The notes beneath the pieces are model-generated. The model searched no databases, was not told where the DNA came from, and saw nothing but the letters and a program-made list of their open reading frames with translations. From positions 1,426,001 to 1,490,000 of the forward strand of contig NZ_FOVD01000001.1 in NCBI RefSeq assembly GCF_900115055.1: a stretch of 64,000 nt of DNA, in the 5' to 3' direction. A program made the translations under genes and the position numbers. How positions within the stretch are numbered: the stretch's first letter is position 1; each line of letters starts with the position of its first letter. Of this stretch, positions 20,102 through 29,100 are shown in pieces. Source of the DNA: Chryseobacterium oleae. GTDB taxonomy: Bacteria; Bacteroidota; Bacteroidia; Flavobacteriales; Weeksellaceae.

Positions 20102-20419
20102 CTAAAAATACTTACGGCAGTGATATTCTACCATGGTATTTAAAAGTTTATTTTTATTCAGATAAAACTCCAGCTTCTGGTAATCCTCTGAATTAACATT
20201 AATATATAACTGTACCGAACCAAAACTGTTTCCATTCACATATTCTACATTCGCAGACAACACCCTGTGGCATATCCCAAACTGATTATAAATGGTATTC
20301 ATCAAATGCTCAAATTTCATTTTGCCATTCAATTCTATTTCCAGTATCAGTTCTTTTTTAGGCAGTCCAATGGTAGTATTGGGGATTATCTGCAGCGTAG
20401 GATTAGGTGTAATCATCAC
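20102..20419 (-). CDS. Free-standing NIL-domain protein
   Basis: A 105-residue protein made almost entirely of one NIL-like ferredoxin-fold domain: strand KKELILEIELNG, helix FEHLMNTIYNQFGI, strand VLSANVEYVNGNSFGSVQLYI, helix DYQKLEFYLNKN and a last strand. Known: NIL domains usually sit at the C-terminus of the methionine ABC-transporter ATPase MetN, where they bind the amino acid. Here no ATPase is attached and no transporter genes are nearby. It is a single-gene unit with its own terminator and a promoter buried in a 39-bp palindrome, so it is probably tightly regulated. Inferred: a small sulfur-amino-acid-binding or sensor protein. The alternative start is the second Met. Confidence 0.7.
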   Translation of the reverse strand: MMITPNPTLQIIPNTTIGLPKKELILEIELNGKMKFEHLMNTIYNQFGICHRVLSANVEYVNGNSFGSVQLYINVNSEDYQKLEFYLNKNKLLNTMVEYHCRKYF

Positions 20420-20481
20420 TAAACAATTTTTTGGTTAAACATTTTCTAGATCATGGTTGCTTTCTTGCGTTAAATCTTTGA

Positions 20482-20512
20482 CAAAAATATAAAAAATTAT
20501 TAGTCCACCAAA
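20482..20512 (-). promoter_or_regulatory. Promoter of the NIL-domain gene
   Basis: On the minus strand, TTTG (20509-20512), a 19-nt spacer and TATTTTTG (20482-20489) form a near-ideal Bacteroidota -33/-7 promoter. The expected leader is about 55 nt. Confidence 0.65.
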
Positions 20513-20531
20513 TTAGTAGACTAATAATTTT
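20493..20531. promoter_or_regulatory. 39-bp palindromic operator centred on the -33 box
   Basis: The two arms pair at 17 of 19 positions around base 20512: the AAAATTATTAGTC arm against GACTAATAATTTT, with an inner CACCAAATTAGTA core. Its centre coincides with the -33 element of the NIL-gene promoter, so a bound dimer should block RNA polymerase. The regulator is not identified. Confidence 0.6.
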
Positions 20532-20642
20532 AAATTTTAACATAATTATTTTTCAATCCGGGAAATTAGGAGAGTTTATATTGATCAATCTTTGTGTCTA
20601 AAATGGTCTCACGCAGATTGAACAGATTGTGCAGATTTTCCT

Positions 20643-20918
20643 TTAATCATCATATATTAGGAAGTCCGCTTCATCGAATCAACAGAGTTGATTCTCTCTT
20701 TGCCACCTTAAAATCTTTATGCTTATAATAGAACTTTGCGTTTGAAATATTTCCCTCGGAGGACACTGATGACACCGACTTTCTTTTAATCATCATACAT
20801 CAACAAGTCCGCTTCATCGAATCAACAGAGTTGATTCTCTCTTTGCCACCTTAAAATCTTTATGCTTATAATAGAACTTTGCGTTTGAAATATTTCCCAC
20901 GGAGGGCACTGATGACAC
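20643..20918. repeat. Two tandem copies of a ~143-bp intergenic repeat
   Basis: The segment beginning AAGTCCGCTTCATCGAATCA and ending CACTGATGACAC occurs at 20662-20775 and 20805-20918 with very few differences. Each copy carries the hairpin GAATCAAC-AGA-GTTGATTC and ends in ACTTTGCGTTTG. In reverse orientation the unit matches the left half of the element at 19685. Confidence 0.75.
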
Positions 20919-20935
20919 AGAATTTTTTGTGAGAA

Positions 20936-20976
20936 TAAAAAAAATACCCTCAAAGATCATTCAAATCTTTAAGGGC
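20936..20976 (-). terminator. Terminator of the YiiX-like gene
   Basis: The stem CCCTCAAAGAT / ATCTTTAAGGG (one mismatch) is followed, in the minus direction, by a run of eight T. It lies about 24 nt past the stop codon. Confidence 0.8.
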
Positions 20977-20998
20977 AATAGTATTGATGAGATTTTAT

Positions 20999-21670
20999 TT
21001 ACAACTCTCCTACTCTTTCCAGTTTATCGGAGGCAGCCAATCCATTGGGATTACATCCCGGTTTTCCTTCCGGAACATCTAAATTTTTCTTCTTGTAAAA
21101 TTCAGTCCAGAATTCATTGATTTTTCCTGTTTTTGGATCGATGAATGTCATAGGCTCCAGCTTGAAGATCTTATTTTCACGAAACGCCCTCTCAATATAA
21201 TCTGAGCAGTAGTAAGAATTTTCATCTAAAATATAATTGAAATTATAGGGTTTCCCAAGCATGGTTTCTGCGTTTTTAAGCGCTGCTGGAACAGATTTCT
21301 GATATTCAGATTTCAGACGATAGATTACGACTCTTTGCCCATCATCGGACTGATCTTTAAGAAAAGAAGCTAGATCCTGTTTTTGGGAACCTCCTTTTGG
21401 GGCGGCATGAAGCACATACCAATGATTATTTTCTTTTTCTGCAATTCCGATATGATCAAAGGATGCTTCTTTTTGTTTTTGAGTGACATTATTGATCGCC
21501 CCTGAAAGTCCGGTTTCTTTCGCCGTCACAAAAAGCAGGTCCCCATTTTTCAAAGGCCCGGCTTTGGGATGTGGTGTACAATACTGAAGCAGAAGCGTTA
21601 CAGCAAAGAAAAGAACATAGGTAAATATTTGTACCGCTTTCTTCAACGGATCTTTATTAACTTTAATCAT
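20999..21670 (-). CDS. YiiX/YebB-like NlpC/P60-type cysteine hydrolase, probable lipoprotein
   Basis: A 223-residue protein with an N-terminal hydrophobic segment ending in LLLQYC, so it is either a lipoprotein or membrane anchored. The domain is a permuted papain-like fold: GDLLFVTAKETG at the start, candidate His in ASFDHIGIAEK, and candidate nucleophile Cys in SYYCSDYIERAF near the C-terminal half. Known: YiiX/NlpC-P60 relatives hydrolyse amide or thioester bonds in the envelope; the substrate here is unknown. The promoter -7 element TAAATTTG lies 22 nt upstream, divergent from the response-regulator promoter. Confidence 0.82.
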   Translation of the reverse strand: MIKVNKDPLKKAVQIFTYVLFFAVTLLLQYCTPHPKAGPLKNGDLLFVTAKETGLSGAINNVTQKQKEASFDHIGIAEKENNHWYVLHAAPKGGSQKQDLASFLKDQSDDGQRVVIYRLKSEYQKSVPAALKNAETMLGKPYNFNYILDENSYYCSDYIERAFRENKIFKLEPMTFIDPKTGKINEFWTEFYKKKNLDVPEGKPGCNPNGLAASDKLERVGEL

Positions 21671-21691
21671 AGTACATTATCATTGAGCGGT

Positions 21692-21699
21692 CAAATTTA
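21692..21699 (-). promoter_or_regulatory. -7 element of the YiiX-like gene
   Basis: TAAATTTG on the minus strand, 22 nt before the ATG. No clear -33 was found. Confidence 0.4.
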
Positions 21700-21737
21700 C
21701 AAATTGTATTCATAACAGGTATGTGAAAATACTTAAT

Positions 21738-21745
21738 TACCTTTG
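21738..21745 (+). promoter_or_regulatory. -7 element of the two-component operon
   Basis: TACCTTTG, 26 nt before the response-regulator ATG. No clear -33 is visible, as expected for an activator-dependent promoter. Confidence 0.45.
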
Positions 21746-21771
21746 CAGGACAGCAATAAAACCAGATTTCT

Positions 21772-22476
21772 ATGCCCCATATCCTACTCGTTGAAGATGA
21801 TAAAAGACTTTCGCAGCTGATTGCGAGAGGACTTATGGAACATGATATGGAAGTCAATACCGCTGCTGACGGTGAAACGGCCATAAAGCTTACTGAGTTG
21901 CTGAACTTTGATCTCATCATTACAGATATTATTCTTCCTGTGAAAAACGGTCTGGAATTTTGCAAAGAAATCAAGGCTCTGAAACCTGAAATCCCAGTCA
22001 TTATGCTAACCGCGCTGGGAACTACGGATGACAAACTGGAAGGTTTTGATTCAGGGGCAGATGATTATCTGACGAAGCCTTTTGAAATGCGGGAGCTTTT
22101 GGCCAGAGTTAAGGTTTTGCTTAAAAGATATTCCACTTATCGTCCGGAAACCTCAACCTTACTGCAATATGAAGATATTGTGATGGATCTGAAGCTGAAA
22201 ACCGTTACCCGTTCCGGAAACCTGATCAAACTGACTCCCAAAGAATTCAATCTGATGAAATTTCTGCTTGAGAATCCTGAGAGGGTGCTTTCCCGCCATG
22301 AGATTGCAGAAAATGTTTGGGATACTCATTTTGATACAGGCACGAATTTCATTGATGTTTACATTAATTATATCAGAAAAAAAATAGACCGCAGCTTTGA
22401 AACCAAGCTTATCCATACCAGGGCGGGCATGGGATTTATTTTAAAAAAGGGCTACGAAGACAGTTCCAGTACTTAA
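21772..22476 (+). CDS. OmpR-family response regulator
   Basis: A 234-residue protein. It has an N-terminal receiver domain with acidic pocket VEDD (residues 8-10), phospho-acceptor Asp52 (LIITDIILP), Thr in MLTALG and Lys in LTKPFEM. The C-terminal winged-helix DNA-binding domain is about 130-230 (LTPKEFNLMKFLLENPERVL, TNFIDVYINYIRKKI, GMGFIL). It is the first gene of an operon with the histidine kinase 10 nt downstream, and upstream of the mgtC/RND operon. Inferred: it activates the metal-efflux genes, as CusR/CzcR-type regulators do. Confidence 0.93.
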   Translation: MPHILLVEDDKRLSQLIARGLMEHDMEVNTAADGETAIKLTELLNFDLIITDIILPVKNGLEFCKEIKALKPEIPVIMLTALGTTDDKLEGFDSGADDYLTKPFEMRELLARVKVLLKRYSTYRPETSTLLQYEDIVMDLKLKTVTRSGNLIKLTPKEFNLMKFLLENPERVLSRHEIAENVWDTHFDTGTNFIDVYINYIRKKIDRSFETKLIHTRAGMGFILKKGYEDSSST

Positions 22477-22486
22477 AAATTACGGA

Positions 22487-23839
22487 ATGAAAGTTAGAAC
22501 CAGGCTTACTTTACTGTTTACATTAGTGACTGCAATGCTCATCAGCTTTTATGGGGTTGCCATTTACTATTCGTCAAAGGAAGCCAGGGAAACTTCGTTT
22601 TATACAGAACTCAAAAGTGAAGCTGTAGCCAAAGCCAATCTTTTTTTCCAGGGTGATTTGAGTGAAAAGGAAATGCATCAGCTGTACAAAAATAATACAC
22701 AGACTTTAAGCGAAGTGCAGGTAGCTATTTATGATTCCGGTTTCAATCTTGTGTATCATGATGATTCGAAAGTGGATTATGTGAAAGAAAATGCTGAAAT
22801 GCTTTCCAAAATATTCAAAAGTAAGCAGCTTTTCTTTTTTCTGGATGATTTTCAGGTAGCGGGAATTGTTTATTCTCACAAGGGAAAACAATATGCCATC
22901 ACTGCGGCGGCTTATGATCAGTATGGTTATAATTCGATTAATCATTTGCTGACGATCAGTATTATTTCATTCATTATTATTCTCGTGCTTATTTATCTGG
23001 CGGGTCTTTTTCTCTCGAAAAAAGCACTCAGCCCGGCGGTGAAAATGGTGGAACAGATCAAAAGGATCAATGCCGGAAAACTGCAGCTGAGACTGGATGA
23101 ATCTGAAGAGAAGGGAGAGTTTCACGAGCTTGAAAAAAGTTTCAATCAAATGTTGGAAAGGCTGGATCATTCCTTCAGTACCCAAAAACATTTTGTTTCC
23201 AATATTTCCCACGAACTGAATACTCCGCTTGCTGCTATGACCGCCGAGCTGGAACTGGCTTTACAGAAAAACTATACCCAGGAAGAATATCAGAAAATCA
23301 TTCTGAATGCCTTAACAGATGTAAAAAACATGAGCAAACTTTCCGGAAGCTTAATGGATCTTGCCAAAGCCAGCTATGATCCCGCAGAAATAAGTTTTTC
23401 AGAGATCAGAATTGATGAAATCCTGATGGATTCTTATGCGAAGATCAGAAAAGAAAATCCACAGTATACCATCCACCTGACTATTGATCCCGAGATAGAC
23501 GAGCAGAAACTGATTCACAGAGGAAATCCTTATCTTCTGCTGGTAGCATTCAACAATCTTATTGATAACGCCTGTAAATACGCTTCAGATGACACCTGTC
23601 GCATTGATGTCGCATTAGTCGCTGATCATCTCTCCATCCAATTCATCAATAACGGAATCTCCATTTCTGAAAAAGATCAGAAGAACATCTTCAAACCGTT
23701 CTACAGAGCCGAAAATTCCTTCGACAAAAAAGGATACGGAATCGGTCTCTACCTTACCCAAAAGATCATCGATCTTCATCATGCCCGGATTCAGGTTTCT
23801 TCTGAGAAAAATACGACTGGTTTCCAGATTGTTTTTTGA
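22487..23839 (+). CDS. Sensor histidine kinase
   Basis: A 450-residue membrane kinase. The first transmembrane helix (about 8-27), a periplasmic sensor loop (about 30-150) and a second helix (about 155-175) are followed by a HAMP linker. A HisKA domain carries His242 in SNISHELNTP, and the ATPase domain has NLIDNACKYA (N box) and GYGIGLYLTQ (G box). It partners the response regulator 10 nt upstream. Gene order next to an RND efflux system suggests sensing of periplasmic metal ions. No obvious Met/His-rich metal site stands out in the sensor loop. Confidence 0.93.
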   Translation: MKVRTRLTLLFTLVTAMLISFYGVAIYYSSKEARETSFYTELKSEAVAKANLFFQGDLSEKEMHQLYKNNTQTLSEVQVAIYDSGFNLVYHDDSKVDYVKENAEMLSKIFKSKQLFFFLDDFQVAGIVYSHKGKQYAITAAAYDQYGYNSINHLLTISIISFIIILVLIYLAGLFLSKKALSPAVKMVEQIKRINAGKLQLRLDESEEKGEFHELEKSFNQMLERLDHSFSTQKHFVSNISHELNTPLAAMTAELELALQKNYTQEEYQKIILNALTDVKNMSKLSGSLMDLAKASYDPAEISFSEIRIDEILMDSYAKIRKENPQYTIHLTIDPEIDEQKLIHRGNPYLLLVAFNNLIDNACKYASDDTCRIDVALVADHLSIQFINNGISISEKDQKNIFKPFYRAENSFDKKGYGIGLYLTQKIIDLHHARIQVSSEKNTTGFQIVF

Positions 23840-23841
23840 GA

Positions 23842-24120
23842 CATCAGATACCAGACATCAGATTTCAGATGCCAGATACCAGATTTCAGACAGAATCGCT
23901 GTAAGTTAGAAATTTAGATTTATTTTAATCATTAATAAAATTTCAAGATACACGTTTCGGGTTCCGAAGTTTGAACCAGCAACTTGTCAACTAGCAACTA
24001 AATTCCAATTTCATCCACTCTCCGACCCTAATACTCTCTAACTTCTAATTTCTAATTTCTAATTTCTAACATCTAACCTCTAACCTCTCTAATAGAATTC
24101 TAATAACATTCTAAAACATC
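23842..24120. repeat. Dispersed low-complexity intergenic repeat, copy 1
   Basis: Blocks of CAGATTTCAGA/CCAGATACCAGA, then a middle block (GTTTGAACCAGCAACT...CTAGCAACTAA) and a run of CTAACTTCTAATTTCTAA-like units. The same block order is found at 60361-60625 and, inverted, at 61590-61757. It is non-coding. Confidence 0.65.
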
Positions 24121-24123
24121 TCT

Positions 24124-24146
24124 AACGGCCTGCCACAGCCGTTATT
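24124..24146. other. Hairpin just upstream of the mgtC promoter
   Basis: AACGGC and GCCGTT pair around CTGCCACA, followed by TTATTTCT. It could be the terminator of the two-component operon or an operator of the adjacent promoter. Confidence 0.45.
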
Positions 24147-24148
24147 TC

Positions 24149-24156
24149 TACTTTTG
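24149..24156 (+). promoter_or_regulatory. -7 element of the mgtC/RND operon
   Basis: TACTTTTG matches TAnnTTTG. No -33 TTTG is present upstream, which suggests activator dependence. The predicted start near 24162 gives a leader of about 110 nt. Confidence 0.5.
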
Positions 24157-24175
24157 CAGCAAAATAATTCAAACT

Positions 24176-24211
24176 ATGGACACAGATCCTGCCAGTTATT
24201 ATCAACCTTAA
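24176..24211 (+). CDS. Candidate 11-residue leader peptide upstream of mgtC
   Basis: ATG at 24176 opens a short frame reading MDTDPASYYQP then TAA, about 14 nt after the predicted transcription start. It is acidic and proline-containing (DTDP near the start, Pro immediately before stop). Its stop codon overlaps the first base of the 5' arm of the hairpin at 24211-24255. Known: the enterobacterial mgtL leader begins MEPDPTP and senses Mg2+ through ribosome instability at its acidic/proline codons. Inferred: this ORF may play a comparable role for the operon starting with mgtC. An ORF this short can occur by chance. Confidence 0.4.
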   Translation: MDTDPASYYQP

Positions 24212-24255
24212 GGCTTTTCTGAGCATACTTTTTCCGTGTGCCTGAAAAAAGGCCT
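24211..24255 (+). promoter_or_regulatory. Structured mgtC leader hairpin
   Basis: An outer stem pairs AGGCTTTT with the AAAA/GGCCT side. An inner stem pairs GCATAC with GTGTGC (one G-U) around a TTTTTCC loop. No T-tract follows, so it is not a terminator; it ends 17 nt before the mgtC ATG. A ribosome on the leader ORF stop would cover its 5' arm. Confidence 0.5.
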
Positions 24256-24272
24256 GCAAAAAAGAAAAAGTT

Positions 24273-24968
24273 ATGAATACATTAGAATTTGGTACACGCT
24301 TACTGACCGCTCTTATTTTGGGTGCCTCCATCGGTTTTGAAAGACAGTGGCATCAGAAAAGTGCGGGCCTCAGAACGAATACTCTGGTATGTCTGGGATC
24401 GGCGGCATTTGTTTTACTATCGCTCAGAATCGGAGGTGATGCTACGGGAAGAATAGCTTCCTATATTGTGAGTGGCATTGGCTTTCTCGGTGGTGGCGTC
24501 ATCATGAAGGACGGACTTACCGTACGCGGACTGAATACCGCTGCTACCATCTGGTGTTCTGCCTCTGTAGGCTCACTGGCTGCTTTGGGATTTGTTACCG
24601 AAGCAGGAATGACTGCCGGACTTATTATTTTAACCCATACTATATTACGTCCGCTGGGAAAAACATTAGGTTCCAAAACCATCCGCACCAGCACTTCCGA
24701 ATACCTTATCACGATTAAATGCAGAACGGAAATTGAAAACCATGCAAGAGTTTTACTGATGCAGTCATTCAATTCCACCGATCAGATCTTGCTTAAATCC
24801 CTTACCAGCGACGATACAGATACGCCTGAAAACATTATTATTTCCGCCGAAGTGTATTCCGCTTCGCCACAGGATAACATTATAGAAAAGGCAGTGAGCA
24901 GACTCACCTTAGAAGATAAAATCACAAGGGTAAGCTGGGAAATCATCGGAACCGAAAGCGATTTATAA
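24273..24968 (+). CDS. MgtC/SapB family inner-membrane protein
   Basis: A 231-residue protein. The N-terminal 140 or so residues are an MgtC domain with four to five transmembrane helices and the family motifs LILGASIGFERQWHQKSAGLR, NTLVCLGSAAFVLL, GIGFLGGGVIMKDG and VRGLNTAATIWCSASVG. A soluble C-terminal domain (about 150-231) may be ACT-like. Known: MgtC proteins help cells grow in low Mg2+ and affect membrane energetics; many homologues are uncharacterised. It is preceded by an unusual leader and followed 65 nt later by the RND adaptor gene, so it probably heads the metal-efflux operon. Confidence 0.9.
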   Translation: MNTLEFGTRLLTALILGASIGFERQWHQKSAGLRTNTLVCLGSAAFVLLSLRIGGDATGRIASYIVSGIGFLGGGVIMKDGLTVRGLNTAATIWCSASVGSLAALGFVTEAGMTAGLIILTHTILRPLGKTLGSKTIRTSTSEYLITIKCRTEIENHARVLLMQSFNSTDQILLKSLTSDDTDTPENIIISAEVYSASPQDNIIEKAVSRLTLEDKITRVSWEIIGTESDL

Positions 24969-25033
24969 ACCTAAAAAATCAATGTAAAATGATCCATTTA
25001 AACAATGAACAACGACCACTAAACATATCCTCT

Positions 25034-26128
25034 ATGAAAATACTGATCTTCTCTCCTGTTCTTGCTTTTATCATTTCCTGTAGTGGTAAAAAAGAAGAAC
25101 CTCAACAAAAAGAAGCGTTCCACATCCAGGGAAACCGGGTTACCATCATGAACAACGATCCTGTCTTAAAAAAAATTACTACAGAAACGGTGACTGAGCA
25201 AGAGTCCGGCAACAGCATTACCTCAGCCGGAACCATAGAAACCATTCCTAATAATTATGCGGAAATAGCGAGTCCGTTTTCGGGAAGGGTCATCAGATCC
25301 TTTGTCAGTATCGGACAGCACGTCAATGCAGGAAGTCCGGTTTTTGAAATCCTTGCTCCCGGATATTCTTCTGTTCAGAAAGATTATTCCGATGCCTTGA
25401 ATGATGTGAGACTGGCAGAAAAAAATTACAAACGTCAGCAGGATCTCGTGAAACATGGCGTGGGCATTCAAAAAGAGCTGGAAGAGGCAGAAACCGAATA
25501 TAAAAATAAAAAGACATCCCTATCCAATGCTTCATCAACATTGAATGCCTATAACAGCAAGAGTTCGGGAGGAACCTATATCATAAAGGCCCCGATCAGC
25601 GGAGAAATTATTTCCAACAAAATCGTCACCGGACAGTATTTAAAGGAAGACTCGGAACCGGTGGTGATTATCGCTGAACTTTCAAAAGTATGGATTAGTG
25701 GTGCTGTGAAAGAGAAAGACATCCGTTTTATCAGTCCGGGAGATCCTGTATCAGTGAAAGTCAATACTTATCCGGATATGGAGATCACCGGAAAAGTGTA
25801 TCATATCAGTGAACTGGTAGATGAAGATACCCGCAGTATTAAGGTACTGATTCAATGTGATAATCCGCAAAAAAAATTAAAACCCGGAATGTACGCAGCC
25901 GTTACCTACTCTGCAGGAACAGAAAAAGCAGTGGTGATTCCTTCCGGTGCTCTGATGCAGCAGGGAGACCGTCAGTATGTCTGGATACAATCCGGCAAGC
26001 AGGAATTTACAAAACGTATCGTAGTTCCCGGAAACACTTCTGAGAAAACAGTAAGGATTAATTCCGGGCTTAAACCGGGAGATATCATCATGACTCAGGG
26101 CGGAATCTACATGCCGGATACTAAATAA
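25034..26128 (+). CDS. RND efflux periplasmic adaptor (CusB/CzcB type), lipoprotein
   Basis: A 364-residue membrane-fusion protein that links the inner-membrane RND pump to the outer-membrane channel. The frame is open from 24989, but the ATG at 25034 starts a clean lipoprotein signal (MKILIFSPVLAFIISC) and is preferred. The lipoyl halves are ASPFSGRVIRSFVSIGQHVN and IIKAPISGEIISNKIVTGQY. They flank a coiled-coil hairpin (about residues 125-180), and a beta-barrel domain follows (VWISGAVKEKDI). The C-terminal membrane-proximal domain ends near TQGGIYMPD. Adjacent to the pump (67-nt gap). Confidence 0.9.
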   Translation: MKILIFSPVLAFIISCSGKKEEPQQKEAFHIQGNRVTIMNNDPVLKKITTETVTEQESGNSITSAGTIETIPNNYAEIASPFSGRVIRSFVSIGQHVNAGSPVFEILAPGYSSVQKDYSDALNDVRLAEKNYKRQQDLVKHGVGIQKELEEAETEYKNKKTSLSNASSTLNAYNSKSSGGTYIIKAPISGEIISNKIVTGQYLKEDSEPVVIIAELSKVWISGAVKEKDIRFISPGDPVSVKVNTYPDMEITGKVYHISELVDEDTRSIKVLIQCDNPQKKLKPGMYAAVTYSAGTEKAVVIPSGALMQQGDRQYVWIQSGKQEFTKRIVVPGNTSEKTVRINSGLKPGDIIMTQGGIYMPDTK

Positions 26129-26195
26129 TAACCTATAAAAGTCCGGAAACTTTCGCCTGCCAAACAAGAAGATTTCCAGACATTCAATTACTCAT

Positions 26196-29100
26196 ATGAA
26201 AAAATTACTCACACTCTCCATACAGAAGAGATGGCTGATGCTTGCCCTTTTCTTACTATTAGGAATTTTCGGATATTATTCATGGACTAAACTCTCCGTG
26301 GAAGCCTATCCGGATATTGCGGACACGACATCACAGGTGGTGACCCAGGTTCCGGGACTCGCTGCTGAAGAAATTGAACAACAAATCACCATTCCTCTGG
26401 AAAGATCTCTGAATGGTCTTCCGGGAATGCACATTATGAGAAGCAAAAGCACCTTTGGACTGTCTATCATCACGATGGTTTTTGATGATGGTGTAGATGA
26501 TTACTGGGCAAGACAGCGTATTCAGGAAAGATTATCCGAAGCGGAACTTCCCTATAACGCACAGCCCGGTTTAGATCCACTGACTTCTCCTGTGGGCGAA
26601 ATTTACCGCTACATCATTGAAGGTAATGGACAAAGCCTGAGAGAGCTTACCGATCTGCAGAATTTTGTCATTATCCCAAGAATCAAACAGGTGACGGGGA
26701 TTGCGGATGTGACGAATTTTGGCGGAATCACCACACAGTTTCAGATCGAATTGAATCCTCAAAAACTGGATCAGTATGGATTATCTCTATCTGAAGTTAC
26801 AGAAACCATCACCAAAAACAACAGCAATGCCGGTGGAAGTATGCTCCCGAGAGGTGACCTTGCTTATGTCGTACGTGGCATCGGGCTCATCAAAGATTTA
26901 GATGATCTTGGGAAAATTGTCATTAAAACAGAAAAAGGAGTTCCCGTATTTCTGAATGATGTCGGAACTCTGAAATACGGGAATCTTGAAAGAAAAGGAA
27001 TTTTGGGGTATACAGACAGAAACCGTAATTATAACGAAAGTACAGGAGGAATTGTATTGCTGTTAAAAGGACAGAATCCTTCCGTAGTTTTAAAGGATGT
27101 TCATCAAGCTATTGAAGAACTGAATACCCATACTCTTCCGGCAGGCATTAAAATTCATGCTTATCTGGACCGTACCGATCTCGTGAATACAACGCTGACT
27201 ACAGTTACCCATACTTTAACGGAGGGAATTGTTCTGGTCATTATTATCCTGATTGTATTTCTGGGAAGCTGGAGAGGAGCACTGCTTGTAGCGATCACTA
27301 TTCCGTTATCACTGCTTATTGCATTTATTCTGATGTATTTTACGAATATTCCGGCTAATCTTTTGTCATTAGGTGCGATAGATTTTGGAATTATTGTAGA
27401 CGGATCCATCGTGATGCTGGAAGTGATTTTAAAAAAGAGAGAAGACCATCCCGAACAGGAACTGGAAGAAAAAACCATCATCCAGAGAGCAACAGAAATT
27501 GCAAAACCTATTTTCTTTTCGACTGTCATTATCATCACCGCTTATCTTCCGTTGTTTGCTTTTGAACGGGTGGAAAAGAAACTCTTCACTCCCATGGCAT
27601 TTACCATTGGGTACGCATTGCTGGGAGCATTGGCGGCGGCACTGATTTTAATTCCCGGACTGGCTTACGTCATTTATAAAAAGCCACAGAAAATTTTCCA
27701 TAACAGATGGCTTGAAAAAATAAGCAGTCTGTATGGTCAAAGAATCGAAAGAATCATCAAAGCTCCTAAAAAAATGCTGATTCCCGCAGGTGTCATATTA
27801 TTTTCCGCAGGTTTCCTTTCTTTTATGGTGGGTAAAGATTTCCTGCCGGAGCTTGATGAAGGATCTATCTGGCTTCAGGTACAGCTTCCACCCGGAATTT
27901 CATTAGACAAAGCGAAAGAAATGAGTGATTCTTTACGTACTCAGACCATGAAACATTCCGAAGTGACTTATGTGATGATACAGGCTGGAAGAAATGACGA
28001 CGGAACTGACCCGTGGACCGCTTCCCATTTTGAAGTTTCTGTAGGAATAAAGCCTTACAAAGAATGGGCATCAGGAAAAACTAAAGCAGATCTTATCAAA
28101 GAACTGGCTGATGATTATAAAAATATGCCGGGATTTTCCGTAGGATTTTCCCAACCTATGATCGATGGAGTGATGGATAAAATTTCCGGTGCACACAGTG
28201 AACTGGTGGTAAAAGTATATGGTGATGATTTTGGCGGAACCAGAAAAATTGCCGAACAGATCCTTGTCACTTTAAAAAAGATTCCAGGTTCTGTTGATCT
28301 CGCTATCGATCAGGAACCACCCCTTCCTCAGTTGCAAATCATTGCGGACCGGGATAAAATTGCACAGTACGGACTGAATGTTTCCGATGTAGCCGACCTC
28401 ATCGAAACCGCTCTGGGAGGAAAAGCGATTTCACAAATATTTATTGGCAATAAAGTCTATGATATTTCGTGCCGGTATGCAGAAGACAGCCGGAATACTC
28501 CGGATAAGGTCGGAAACCTCATGCTGACTTCAGCTTCAGGAGCCAAAATACCGCTTTCACAAGTGGCTGAGATTAAATTAAGCACCGGAGAAAGCACAAT
28601 CACCAGAGAAATGAATAAAAGACATCTTACCGTTAAACTGAATTTAAGGGACCGTGATTTATCTTCTTTTTTGAAGGAAGCACAGGATACCATTGAAAAA
28701 GATATCCGTTATGATCATCAGAAGTACCAGATCAAATGGGGCGGACAGTTTGAAAATAAAAACAGAGCCTATTCCCGACTGACCTTCATCGTTCCGCTGG
28801 CTTTGGCTGTGATGTTCTTACTGCTTTACGGAGCATTCGGAAGTTTCAGACAGGCACTTGTTCTGATGAGTATTATTCCACTGGCATTATTCGGAGGTAT
28901 GCTGGCATTGAATGTACGCGGGATGACTTTAAATGTTTCTTCGGCGGTTGGTTTTATTGCGCTGTTTGGTGTGGCTGTACAGAATGGAGTAATCATGGTC
29001 TCGCATATCAACACGCTCAGAAAACAGGGTTCGACTTTAAAAACATCCGTGATCAAAGGAGCGGAAGACCGTTTCAGACCTGTACTGATGACTGCTTCGG

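Noticed and set aside
20493..20531. Palindrome as a transcription terminator
   Set aside because: It lies upstream of the NIL gene over its -33 box, is AT-rich, and the NIL gene has a better terminator at 20046.
23842..24120. Coding sequence in the TCTAATTTCTAA-rich region
   Set aside because: All frames are stop-rich and the sequence is a dispersed low-complexity repeat.
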